Part shown: positions 26,024 to 33,916 of the stretch, in pieces | Layout: each line of letters begins with the position of its first letter | Numbering within the stretch: position 1 is the first letter of the stretch | Origin: Dyadobacter tibetensis Y620-1 | GTDB taxonomy: Bacteria > Bacteroidota > Bacteroidia > Cytophagales > Spirosomataceae | Length of the DNA stretch: 64,000 bases | Direction of reading: 5' to 3' | Assembly (NCBI RefSeq): GCF_000566685.1 | Contig: NZ_AZQN01000011.1 | Location: 57,247-121,246, forward strand | Notes under the pieces: model-generated | Databases searched by the model: none | What the model saw: only the letters and a program-made list of their open reading frames with translations | Told to the model about the DNA's origin: nothing | Made by a program: the position numbers and the translations under genes

Positions 26024-26539
26024 ATGAAAAATTTTCTATTGGTTTTAATGGTGGCTAGCGTATTGGGTCTTTCATCCAATAAGGCAGTAGCTCAGTTTGA
26101 AAAGGGAGATAAATTAGTGAATTTGGGAATAGGTGGTGGAGGTTATGGATTTTACAGCAGTGGTTTTGCTGTTGGAGGGTCCATAGAATATGGAATCCAC
26201 GATTTTATTAGCGTTGGTGCCCAAGCTGACCTGAAGTTTTATAATTATGGGTATATTGGTGTTGGCGATAAAAGTTATGTGGCCCTTCCCATAGCTGCAA
26301 GAGGCTCCTACCACTACGGTAAGCATTTCTTACCCATGGATAATCTAGATTTATATGCTGGCCCAACCTTGGGCTTCAGCATCGATGGAAACAAATATTA
26401 CACTGGAGGTAATGTTGTTTTTGGAGCCTTCGCTGGAGCTAGGTATTATTTCAAACCTGCCCTTGGGGTGTTTCTAGAACTCGCAGGGGGTACCACTAGT
26501 GTGATTCCTGCAAAAGTAGGTGTAACATTCAAACTATAA
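26024..26539 (+). CDS. Small outer-membrane beta-barrel protein (paralogue A)
   Basis: 171 residues: signal peptide (cleavage after VAQ, about 24), then alternating strands with Gly/Tyr-rich turns (FEKGDKLVNLGIGGGGYGF) ending in VGVTFKL, an aromatic end typical of small eight-stranded barrels. No known ligand motif. It has a close paralogue at 26699-27223, sharing QFxKGDKLxNxGxGxGxY, SYHYGKHF and the C-terminal pattern. Function unknown. It has its own terminator, so the tandem copies are separate transcription units. Confidence 0.75.
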   Translation: MKNFLLVLMVASVLGLSSNKAVAQFEKGDKLVNLGIGGGGYGFYSSGFAVGGSIEYGIHDFISVGAQADLKFYNYGYIGVGDKSYVALPIAARGSYHYGKHFLPMDNLDLYAGPTLGFSIDGNKYYTGGNVVFGAFAGARYYFKPALGVFLELAGGTTSVIPAKVGVTFKL

Positions 26540-26566
26540 GAGATAATAATTGCTTTATTATTGAGC

Positions 26567-26597
26567 AAAAGCCGGCCTTAGGGTCGGCTTTTTTTGT
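26567..26597 (+). terminator. Terminator of barrel paralogue A
   Basis: 11-bp stem (26567-26577 with 26582-26592, one G-U pair) and a T-run. Confidence 0.85.
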
Positions 26598-26698
26598 ATA
26601 TAACGGATTTACAATACCCTGGCACACATTTTGAAGTGAAGATAATAATTCTATTTCAGTCAAGGCATATTGCTTGAGAAACACAATTATTATCTACC

Positions 26699-27223
26699 AT
26701 GAAAAACATAACCTATCCACTAATTTTTATTGCTGTATTACTAGCCGCGGCGAGACAGCAAGCCTTCGCTCAGTTCCAAAAAGGCGATAAACTGCTAAAT
26801 ATAGGTCTGGGTGTAGGAAATTATGAAAATTCTGCTCCTTTTCATGCTTCTTTTGAATATGCCTTCGGAAATTATTTTTCTGCAGGGGTTCAAACGGATG
26901 TGTACAGTTATCGCTATGGCCCGGGAGATGCTTATAGAACCAGTTTTCCAACGGCCCTCAGAGCTTCCTATCATTATGGGAAGCATTTTGTGCGTGACAA
27001 AAGATTAGATTTATATGGAGGAGCAGCATTAGGTATTCTCTCCGCCAGTCATTATGACCGCTGGCCCGATCGGCATCCCAAACATTTTGTTGGAGATGGA
27101 GGAGGGCCCACGGTGGGTTTATATGCAGGAGCAAAGTACCTGTTTACTCCAGGGTTTGGACTTTTTGCGGAGGCGGGTCATAATATTTCCTGGCTGAAAT
27201 TAGGCGTAGCATTCCGGTTTTAA
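26699..27223 (+). CDS. Small outer-membrane beta-barrel protein (paralogue B)
   Basis: 174 residues, signal peptide ending AFAQ, then a barrel that aligns with the preceding gene (QFQKGDKLLNIGLGVGNY, SYHYGKHFVRDKRLDLYGG, GVAFRF at the end). It differs by an insertion of about 10 residues rich in His/Asp/Pro (SHYDRWPDRHPKHF), which may be an exposed loop. Its stop overlaps that of the convergent gene by 4 bp. Function unknown. Confidence 0.75.
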   Translation: MKNITYPLIFIAVLLAAARQQAFAQFQKGDKLLNIGLGVGNYENSAPFHASFEYAFGNYFSAGVQTDVYSYRYGPGDAYRTSFPTALRASYHYGKHFVRDKRLDLYGGAALGILSASHYDRWPDRHPKHFVGDGGGPTVGLYAGAKYLFTPGFGLFAEAGHNISWLKLGVAFRF

Positions 27224-27753
27224 AAATGAACTGTCAGCCTGATCTGGCCTGTCTGGAGACTTGGGGAAACACTGGGAGACAACTTCACTTCCAGTGGGGC
27301 CTTTCTACGATCCAGCTCGTTCTTTATGCTTCGGGCTTTGTTCGCATTGGTTTTCCCTTGAATAAAGCCTGGAATACCTGTGGCGGCACCCAGAATAAAT
27401 CCTGAAATCATCAGTACTATACCCATATCGCTTCGTCCGTTACCAGGCCCCATGATGGGAATATTACTGATGGCTATGGCGGTGCCGACACTGGTTGCTG
27501 CCAGGCCCAGGGTAGATCCTATTATTGCAGATATAAGATGCTCTCGGGATTTTTTTTTGTGAAAAAGGTATTTTAGTTGAAGTTCCTGCGTCGAATTGTC
27601 CAATAGCAGGCTATCAAAATCACCCTGCAGCTCGGAATGGCCTGCTATATCCGTGATCCGCTCGCTCTGATTGCTGGGGCGGGCTTGCCGCTGACCTAAG
27701 GTGATACTGAAAATTCCTAGGTGCATTACCAACAGAAATGTTAGAAATTTCAT
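27220..27753 (-). CDS. Unknown envelope protein with two glycine-rich membrane helices (paralogue C)
   Basis: 177 residues: signal-like N-terminus (MKFLTFLLVMHLGIF, possible cleavage after LGQ), a polar middle, then a K/R-rich segment. Two hydrophobic Gly-rich helices (GSTLGLAATSVGTAIAI and GFILGAATGIPGFI) follow, and a charged C-terminus ending in LTVHF. The C-terminal 110 residues align with the neighbour at 27885-28652, so this is a duplicated family. I do not recognise a described function. It overlaps the convergent barrel gene by 4 bp at the stops. Confidence 0.7.
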   Translation of the reverse strand: MKFLTFLLVMHLGIFSITLGQRQARPSNQSERITDIAGHSELQGDFDSLLLDNSTQELQLKYLFHKKKSREHLISAIIGSTLGLAATSVGTAIAISNIPIMGPGNGRSDMGIVLMISGFILGAATGIPGFIQGKTNANKARSIKNELDRRKAPLEVKLSPSVSPSLQTGQIRLTVHF

Positions 27754-27884
27754 GCAGATAAAATTTAGGATAAAAAAATAGCAATGGGATACTATAAATT
27801 TACCTAAATGTTTTATCTGAAACTAATGGTGATTGTGTAAATCATTGCGAAATAACTTCCTGTCTGATGATCGAAAAAGGAACT

Positions 27885-28652
27885 TTAAAAACTGGCCACC
27901 AATGTAAGGTTCCCGCTCTTCAGTCGAGGATCATAGGACGGAGCGAAACCAAACTGAACCGGAAGATTTCGTCGGTTTAGCTCTTTTTGGATGCTTTTGG
28001 CCTTGTTCTTGTTCGATGCTGCCTTAATAAACCCTGTGATGCCCGCAGTAGCGCCTAAGGCAAAGCCCCCTATCATTAGCCAGGCACCCCTTACTTCATT
28101 TTGATTGCTATATATCCCAGGGCCATAGCTGGCGGTATTTACAATCAGACCGGTACCAATTGCCGTGGTTAATAGGCCCAAGGAAATGCCAATAACGGCT
28201 CTACGAATGCCCTTTTTGGATTCTTTTCTATGATAATGATAAAAGGTTTGTAAACGCTCGTTATTCACCTTCAGCAGATTTGTTTCGAAACCATTCCTGG
28301 GTCGAGGACTAGGTGGGTTGGAGGATGCTGGGTCACTGAATTTTTCCACAGGCTTCGGATCAGCTGTCTCAGGGCGAAAGTATTCCTGCACAGGTTCTGA
28401 GATTTGAAAGGTTTCAGTGTCTCCATTGCCATAGGTAATGGCGGTAAGTTCCGATTTCGAAATCGTAAAAAGAGGACCTTCCAGATCTTTGCTTTTCTTA
28501 TACTTTACCGTGGTAGCATCTATCTCAATAATTTTCACTTCCATGGTCGACTGGTTGCGCAGATGGAGTTGGTCAAACTTACGCTGGGACTGCCCTAAAG
28601 CAGACCAGGATAGCAGGGAGAAACAAGTCAGAAGGAAGAACAGAATTTTCAT
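27885..28652 (-). CDS. Unknown envelope protein, longer paralogue of the preceding one (paralogue D)
   Basis: 255 residues: signal peptide (LGQ), then a beta-rich N-terminal domain (about 25-85, with VKIIEIDATTVKYKKS and AITYGNGDTE). A variable Pro-rich linker follows, then the same C-terminal unit as in paralogue C: basic segment, two Gly-rich hydrophobic helices (GISLGLLTTAIGTGL and GFALGATAGITGFI), NKAKSIQKELNRR and a final ASF. The N-terminal domain resembles a small beta-domain common in Bacteroidota secreted proteins, but function is unknown. Same strand as paralogue C, 131 bp upstream of it. Confidence 0.72.
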   Translation of the reverse strand: MKILFFLLTCFSLLSWSALGQSQRKFDQLHLRNQSTMEVKIIEIDATTVKYKKSKDLEGPLFTISKSELTAITYGNGDTETFQISEPVQEYFRPETADPKPVEKFSDPASSNPPSPRPRNGFETNLLKVNNERLQTFYHYHRKESKKGIRRAVIGISLGLLTTAIGTGLIVNTASYGPGIYSNQNEVRGAWLMIGGFALGATAGITGFIKAASNKNKAKSIQKELNRRNLPVQFGFAPSYDPRLKSGNLTLVASF

Positions 28653-28670
28653 TGAATGGTTGGATAAATA

Positions 28671-29393
28671 TTACGCACCAAATTTATTTAACTGCTTTAC
28701 CAAAACTTCAAAATCCTTAGGATAGGGAGCTTCCACACGCACGGGCTCGCCATTCATCAGTTTAAAACTTAAGGCGTGGGCATGCAGGGCTACTCTTTGA
28801 ATTAAGGGTTGCTCTTCGGTATCCTTTTTCAGGTTAAATTTCTTTTTAATGGAGGATAAATAAATAGGTTCTCCTCCATACTGAGGGTCGCACACGATGG
28901 GCGCCTTTAGGCAGGAAAGGTGGATGCGTATCTGGTGCATTCGACCCGTTATAGGGATGCACTCTATCAGCGAATAACCTCTGTAGACCTTTATGGTGTT
29001 GAAAATGGTTTCGGCAATCTTTCCTTCGGCTTTGTCGATTTTTACTACCGTTCCATTTTTCAGGGGTAAGATGGGTAAATATACCGATATGCTGTCTAAA
29101 TCGTGAATTCCTCCTACTACGGCATGATACCGCTTGGTTACCTCTCTATGTTCAAATTGCATGGACAGATGACGGTAGGCCGCGGGATTCTTGGCAAAGG
29201 CCAACACGCCAGAGGTTTCCTTGTCGAGCCTATGGGCGGCCTGTAGCTCGGAATTATGTTCCTTGGCCAGGCGTAATAAGCTTCCCCCCCTATCGGCAGT
29301 ACGCTCGTCGAGGGTAGCCAGATGCGGAGGTTTGTTTACGAGTAAAAAGTCCTCGTTTTCAAAAAGTATAATGTCTTCGAATTTGATTTTCAT
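28671..29393 (-). CDS. RluA-family pseudouridine synthase
   Basis: Isomerises uridine to pseudouridine in RNA. About 240 residues; catalytic Asp in AAHRLDKETSG (about residue 61), and RMHQIRIHL, typical of RluA/RluD/TruC types. There is no S4 domain, so it resembles the TruC/RluA side of the family. The upstream in-frame codon at 29432 is less likely; MKIKFEDIILFENEDF at 29393 gives the usual start. RNA target cannot be read. Its stop is 18 bp before the start of paralogue D on the same strand. A second RluA-type protein is at 49.0 kb. Confidence 0.9.
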   Translation of the reverse strand: MKIKFEDIILFENEDFLLVNKPPHLATLDERTADRGGSLLRLAKEHNSELQAAHRLDKETSGVLAFAKNPAAYRHLSMQFEHREVTKRYHAVVGGIHDLDSISVYLPILPLKNGTVVKIDKAEGKIAETIFNTIKVYRGYSLIECIPITGRMHQIRIHLSCLKAPIVCDPQYGGEPIYLSSIKKKFNLKKDTEEQPLIQRVALHAHALSFKLMNGEPVRVEAPYPKDFEVLVKQLNKFGA

Positions 29394-29566
29394 AAGCGTA
29401 TTTTGATACAAAAATTCCGAAAAAACTACCAATAGCGGGTAATTGATTCGGATTGATGTCTCTTCAGATTATTATATTCCACTTTGTAGCTACAAAGATA
29501 GTCCTATGAATGCTATGTTTGTGTTTCCTGGCCCTATAATTTAGTATGTGGCTGGAATAGGGATGT

Positions 29567-30280
29567 TTAGTTGATAAGATGTTTTACTTTGGTAGGATTG
29601 GGGTTTACCGTATCCGACTCCACCAGCCCGTCACGAAGCCGTACGATTCGATGGGCGTAATGAGCGATATCCTCCTCATGGGTAACCATCACAATGGTAT
29701 TTCCCTTGCTATAAAGTTGATCGAATAGGTCCATGATTTCGTAGGAAGTTTTTGTGTCCAGGTTTCCGGTAGGTTCATCGGCAAGCAGGATACTGGGATC
29801 GTTAACCAATGCCCTGGCAATGGCTACCCTTTGCCGCTGCCCCCCTGAGAGCTCATTAGGGCGGTGGCCTGCCCTATTTTCTAGTCCTACGTTTTTCAAT
29901 GAAAGCATGGCTTTCTCTGTGCGGTCGGCTTTACTGAGACCTGCATAAATCAAGGGTAACGCTACATTGTCTAAGGAAGACATACGGGGTAGTAAGTTAA
30001 ATGTCTGAAACACGAATCCAATCTCTTTATTCCGTATTTCGGCCAGCTCCCCTTCCGTCATATCACTCACATCCTTGTTATTAAGGATATAGCGTCCGCT
30101 GCTGGGCGTATCCAGGCAACCAATGATATTCATCAAAGTGGACTTTCCCGATCCCGAAGGGCCCATAAAAGCAACATACTCACCTTTGTTTACCCCTATC
30201 GATACCGACTTTAAGGCTTGGATCACCTCGCTACCCATTACGTAACGTCTCGCTATATCGGTGGTTTCAATAATTTTCAT
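29567..30280 (-). CDS. ABC transporter ATP-binding protein (LolD/MacB/FtsE type)
   Basis: 237 residues: Walker A GPSGSGKST (about 40-48), Q-loop VFQTFNLLPRMS, signature LSGGQRQRVAIARAL, Walker B ILLADEPTG, and the NLDT and H-loop THEEDI. Sequence style matches the MacB/LolD branch that works with MacB/LolC-type permeases in lipoprotein or efflux transport. No permease gene is next to it, so it may serve permeases elsewhere. Following a 98-bp gap after the small gene upstream, it may or may not share that transcript. The substrate is unknown. Confidence 0.93.
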   Translation of the reverse strand: MKIIETTDIARRYVMGSEVIQALKSVSIGVNKGEYVAFMGPSGSGKSTLMNIIGCLDTPSSGRYILNNKDVSDMTEGELAEIRNKEIGFVFQTFNLLPRMSSLDNVALPLIYAGLSKADRTEKAMLSLKNVGLENRAGHRPNELSGGQRQRVAIARALVNDPSILLADEPTGNLDTKTSYEIMDLFDQLYSKGNTIVMVTHEEDIAHYAHRIVRLRDGLVESDTVNPNPTKVKHLIN

Positions 30281-30378
30281 AGGGAAATGGCTGTCTAATA
30301 TTTACGAATTACCAATAGTTGATCAAAAGTCCGTGATACTTATGCCTCAGTAAGCTCCTGTCACGGTGAAAAAGGAGC

Positions 30379-30825
30379 CTAGGCCATGCTCAGTACACCA
30401 TAATAGCTCTGTGCGTAGAGTCCTGCCAGGACAAGCGCATCCGGCAAATATTCTATCTGGATTTCCCCCTTAGAATGCCAGAAATTCATCCGGTATTCAG
30501 CTGACTCAGCTCCAGCCCGAACCGACCAGTTATTATGTTTCCAATGGCTGAACGTACAAAGATATTCCTGCGCCTCATATTCGATAATGGCCGTTCCTTT
30601 CCATAAATTATAGGTAATATGACCCAGTGTGCGTTGGTCTTCGATGTCCCGAATCTGAGTTTTGGCCTTCCAGAATCCTAAAGATTTGAAGCGGAGAAGA
30701 GATCCGTTGAACTCCCCGTAGGCATCATTATTCCAGGTATTCCTTTTTAATAGCCCTACAATGAGCTTCCCTCGAAAGAGGCGGTATTCATTTTTCCAGA
30801 TATTGGTCTTCCAGGTAACGTCCAT
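30379..30825 (-). CDS. Conserved hypothetical, Trp-rich beta protein
   Basis: About 148 residues, very Trp/Tyr-rich (TWKTNIWKNEYRLFRG, FWKAKTQIRDI, HWKHNNWSV, FWHSKGEIQIEY). It has alternating strand pattern and no signal peptide. The repetitive beta character is loosely like LURP-one/tubby-like folds of Bacteroidota, but this is an inference with low weight. First ATG is at 30840; MDVTWK at 30825 is the simpler start. It follows the 886-residue protein by 20-35 bp on the same strand, so the two are probably cotranscribed and may act together at the membrane. Confidence 0.6.
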   Translation of the reverse strand: MDVTWKTNIWKNEYRLFRGKLIVGLLKRNTWNNDAYGEFNGSLLRFKSLGFWKAKTQIRDIEDQRTLGHITYNLWKGTAIIEYEAQEYLCTFSHWKHNNWSVRAGAESAEYRMNFWHSKGEIQIEYLPDALVLAGLYAQSYYGVLSMA

Positions 30826-30860
30826 AGTTCTTACGCACATTCAAACGCTAAAATAGTGAT

Positions 30861-33521
30861 TTACTGAAATGAGGCTCTTTGTTTTTCGATAAGAGCTCGC
30901 TCAGACTGATAGCGGGCTGCAAAAGCCTGATATACGGCGGGCTCCGCATATTGCCTTACCTTTTCTTCGGCCTCCCTAGCCTGGGCAAGCAAACCCTGAT
31001 CGAGGCTTAAGAGGGCATATTGCTCCCAGATACCTGGTGCATAGGCATTGAAGCGCAGGGCGTCAATAACAATTTGGTAGGCTTTCGATACCTGACCTTT
31101 AGACCGATACCAAGAGGCGGCTTGCGTCACGGCATTCTCATCGAAGGGGTTGGCTCGTAAGGCATGGTCGAAGTGAAGGGCGCTGGGAGCCTTCTGGGCT
31201 ACTTTTAGAAGGGAGTCCGCCGGACTCTTAATTCTAAGGTTTTGTTGGAGTAGGGTCTGGCGCAAAGGGTCCAGAGAGGCCTGGGGATTTTCCTTGTTTA
31301 AATTGTCTAACATCATACTAGCCACAACTTCATTGCCTTGCAGGGCCTGTACGATAGCTAATCCCAGTGAGCCTTCCAGGCCTTCGACATAGGATAGCTG
31401 CTCCAATGCGGGAGCATACAATCCCAGTTGTAAGAGCCAATGACCGTACACTTTTTTATACAGCTGTTGCTTTTCACCTTCCTCTGCGGACCAGGCACGC
31501 AGGGTCTCCAAGGCCTGAAGTTTGGATCCCTGATAGAACTGGGGATATAGGGCAGCGAAGCTCAGGTCTTGAGCCAACACCGGATTATGAAAAGCTAGCC
31601 TGGGGTATATCTTTATCGGCATACTATCGTGACGGGCTTGATTCTGCGCATAGTTGATCAGATAGGCGAAAGAGGCCGCGCTTAACAGGGAGTCCGAAGG
31701 AATGGCAGAGGCCTTAAAAGAATGCGGTGTAAATCGCTGTCTTAGATTTTGTAAGGCGAACCAGTTGGCTTGCCAGGACAGATAAGGGTACTCTTTCTGA
31801 GTAGCTTGCAGGGAGTCCAGCATGGCCGCCTCCCCATATTTACCCAATAAATATAATAAATTGGAGGCAGGCACCTCCTCCTTTTTTGCTGTAGTCAGCG
31901 ATTTTTCCAGAAAATAATAGGCCGAATCCGCTACATTGGTTTTGGCATAGAGCATGCCGAGATTATTGAGGAGCTCCCCGCTTTGTGGAAACCGGCTGAC
32001 TCCCTCTTTGAGGCTGTAGAGAGCGTCGAAAAAAAGATTTTCATAGATCAAAACCGTAGAGAGCCCTATATAAGCCTGAGGTGATGGGTTTTTGAGTAAT
32101 GCCTGGCGGAAATAGTAGGCTGAGGCATTCCGGTCTCCCTGCTTCAGCGCCAGTGAAGCCAGCCCATAATTGGATTTATGGTTCTGGAATTCTTCCTGTA
32201 ATGCTTTTTGATAATACTGTTCGGCCAGAGGGAATTCTTGGGTATAACTATGAAGGTCGCCCAGACCATTGAAGTACCCAGCTATAGACTGGTGAAATGG
32301 AAGAAGGCGCTGCATAGAAATTAGAATCACCAGGCCTACGATGCCGAATAGGCGAGCCTTGGTAAGGCTAAAACGCATGGGTTTGTAGAGGACCTTGTGA
32401 ACGGCCAGTCCCTGCCGGAATAAACCGTAAAAGTTTAGCAGGATATATAAAAGAAATACCAGCCCCATGGCTAATTGTCCCTGTACCGCAATGTCTTCGA
32501 GGGCCTCTAGTACCGGATCGTTGGCGCTGTCAAAGGCCAGGGCTACAAAGGCTAAAGTTATGATCATTAGTCCGGAATAAAGCCAAAATCCTAATGAGCG
32601 AAATGCAAGAACACCTTCTGTAGCCGCCGCCCGTAGCCGAAAGCCCCAGATACCTAATAAGGAGGCTGCGGTGAGTAAGTATCCCGGGTGTATGAGCGTC
32701 AGGTTCCAGTCGATCTGCCGGGTGTTCTTTAAATAAAACAACAGGAGATATAAAAGATATAGTAAGGTTATCAGAAGAAAGTTGAGCAAACCTTTGCCTC
32801 CTTTACTGCCGGCTGTGCTTACCCATACCATTGCAGCGATTAGCTCCGTAGAGATCATCAACATAAAAAGTACGCTGCATATGATCCATAATGGCATGGA
32901 ATAACTAACGAAAGTGAAGGCTACAAAGCTTAACGGGGAGCTAAGGCCTACGATTGATGCTAGGACGATGGAGGCCAGCAGCATGGCCCCTACCCGCATA
33001 GCAATGCCGGCGTCGGTGCGGAAGGCGTGCAAGTAGTAGCTCAGACCTCCATACAGTACAAGTGTGATCAGGAAAAAGGTCTTGTTGGCGGCCCCAAACG
33101 CATAGAGCATTTCCAGTCGGGTGCTGGCAATAAGCAGAATAATTATCATCATAGACGCCAGGTACCAGAATCGCGGGAGCGTAGTCAGAGCTCCCAGGAT
33201 GAGTGAAAAACCTGTGATGGCCAGGGTAATAAAGAGGTAGATACCCTGCTGGTCGGGCTCCATGACCGAGGCCACAAACTGTTCGGCGACGAGCTGGGTA
33301 GGAATTGACACGCCATATTGCCATTGCCTGAGTTGTAGTAAATCTACCAGCGCTGGGGTTTCACTTACTTCGCTAAGCACATTCCATGCGATGGTGTTCC
33401 CCAGGGGATCCAGGCTTTTCCAGATTAAGAACAGCAGGGCTAGCGCGATGAGTGCGAGAACAGAAACCGTGAGTCGTCGCTCTGAGGACGACCAAAACTT
33501 CCAGAAAAATATATCCTTCAT
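30861..33521 (-). CDS. Large integral membrane protein with C-terminal TPR repeats
   Basis: 886 residues. The N-terminal half (about 20-410) has a dozen or so hydrophobic segments separated by short loops. The C-terminal half (about 420-880) is built of TPR/helix-pair repeats (for example YNGLGDLHSYTQEFPLAEQY, LLNNLGMLYAKTNVADSAYY). There is no catalytic motif I recognise. The layout, membrane part then TPR, resembles oligosaccharide-processing or assembly scaffolds of Bacteroidota, but no function can be assigned. Followed closely by the small Trp-rich gene. Confidence 0.75.
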   Translation of the reverse strand: MKDIFFWKFWSSSERRLTVSVLALIALALLFLIWKSLDPLGNTIAWNVLSEVSETPALVDLLQLRQWQYGVSIPTQLVAEQFVASVMEPDQQGIYLFITLAITGFSLILGALTTLPRFWYLASMMIIILLIASTRLEMLYAFGAANKTFFLITLVLYGGLSYYLHAFRTDAGIAMRVGAMLLASIVLASIVGLSSPLSFVAFTFVSYSMPLWIICSVLFMLMISTELIAAMVWVSTAGSKGGKGLLNFLLITLLYLLYLLLFYLKNTRQIDWNLTLIHPGYLLTAASLLGIWGFRLRAAATEGVLAFRSLGFWLYSGLMIITLAFVALAFDSANDPVLEALEDIAVQGQLAMGLVFLLYILLNFYGLFRQGLAVHKVLYKPMRFSLTKARLFGIVGLVILISMQRLLPFHQSIAGYFNGLGDLHSYTQEFPLAEQYYQKALQEEFQNHKSNYGLASLALKQGDRNASAYYFRQALLKNPSPQAYIGLSTVLIYENLFFDALYSLKEGVSRFPQSGELLNNLGMLYAKTNVADSAYYFLEKSLTTAKKEEVPASNLLYLLGKYGEAAMLDSLQATQKEYPYLSWQANWFALQNLRQRFTPHSFKASAIPSDSLLSAASFAYLINYAQNQARHDSMPIKIYPRLAFHNPVLAQDLSFAALYPQFYQGSKLQALETLRAWSAEEGEKQQLYKKVYGHWLLQLGLYAPALEQLSYVEGLEGSLGLAIVQALQGNEVVASMMLDNLNKENPQASLDPLRQTLLQQNLRIKSPADSLLKVAQKAPSALHFDHALRANPFDENAVTQAASWYRSKGQVSKAYQIVIDALRFNAYAPGIWEQYALLSLDQGLLAQAREAEEKVRQYAEPAVYQAFAARYQSERALIEKQRASFQ

Positions 33522-33567
33522 ATTAATTATTGCAGTAAGGTCTAAGCTAAACGGCTTAGTGGGCCGA

Positions 33568-33575
33568 CAAATATA
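33568..33575 (-). promoter_or_regulatory. Putative promoter of the membrane/TPR gene (-7 box)
   Basis: Minus-strand TATATTTG fits TAnnTTTG, 47 bp before the ATG at 33521; no clean -33 element. Confidence 0.5.
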
Positions 33576-33843
33576 CGATTCTTGAAAAATTCTAAGGAAT
33601 ATTCGCCGTTAGCTGTACCCTTCGGGCGGCTGGCAAGTAAAACGGGCTTGCGAAAAGATGGCAATTCAGGGGGCAGTTGGCAGGTGTCACCGCTCACCAA
33701 TAGCCTGGGAAACCGGGGAAACAGGTAGAATATGAATACCCGGAAAAATTAAATTTTGAGGAGAAAATTTTAATTTGAATATAAAAAGAGGTCCAAATCG
33801 GTAATATTTCTCAAAAATATCCAATATTTCATGGTCGACGCTA

Positions 33844-33874
33844 TTGGTACTGAACAAATTATCTCCTACTTTTG
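33844..33874 (+). promoter_or_regulatory. Putative atpD promoter
   Basis: TTG at 33844-33846, 20-bp spacer, then TACTTTTG (33867-33874), matching the Bacteroidota -33/-7 pattern. Predicted start near 33880, giving a leader of about 37 nt to the ATG at 33917. Confidence 0.65.
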
Positions 33875-33916
33875 CGGTCTGAAAATAACCTCATTGAAAA
33901 TATTCACAAACATATA

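Larger units (their letters stand above)
33522..33916. other. Intergenic region between the membrane/TPR gene and atpD
   Basis: No ORF. Holds two promoter boxes (minus 33568-33575, plus 33867-33874). It also has a 6-bp hairpin at 33542-33559 in the leader of the membrane/TPR gene, a short tract of 7-bp repeats (33668-33685) and an imperfect AT palindrome (33746-33757 with 33764-33776). The middle 33600-33740 is GC-rich and unexplained. Confidence 0.5.

Noticed and set aside
30350..30378. Hairpin after the small Trp-rich gene
   Set aside because: 6-bp inverted repeat without a T-run; probably not a terminator.
33600..33790. Candidate 6S or RNase P RNA before atpD
   Set aside because: No recognised RNase P core motifs or 6S bulged-stem shape visible; kept only as an unexplained stretch.
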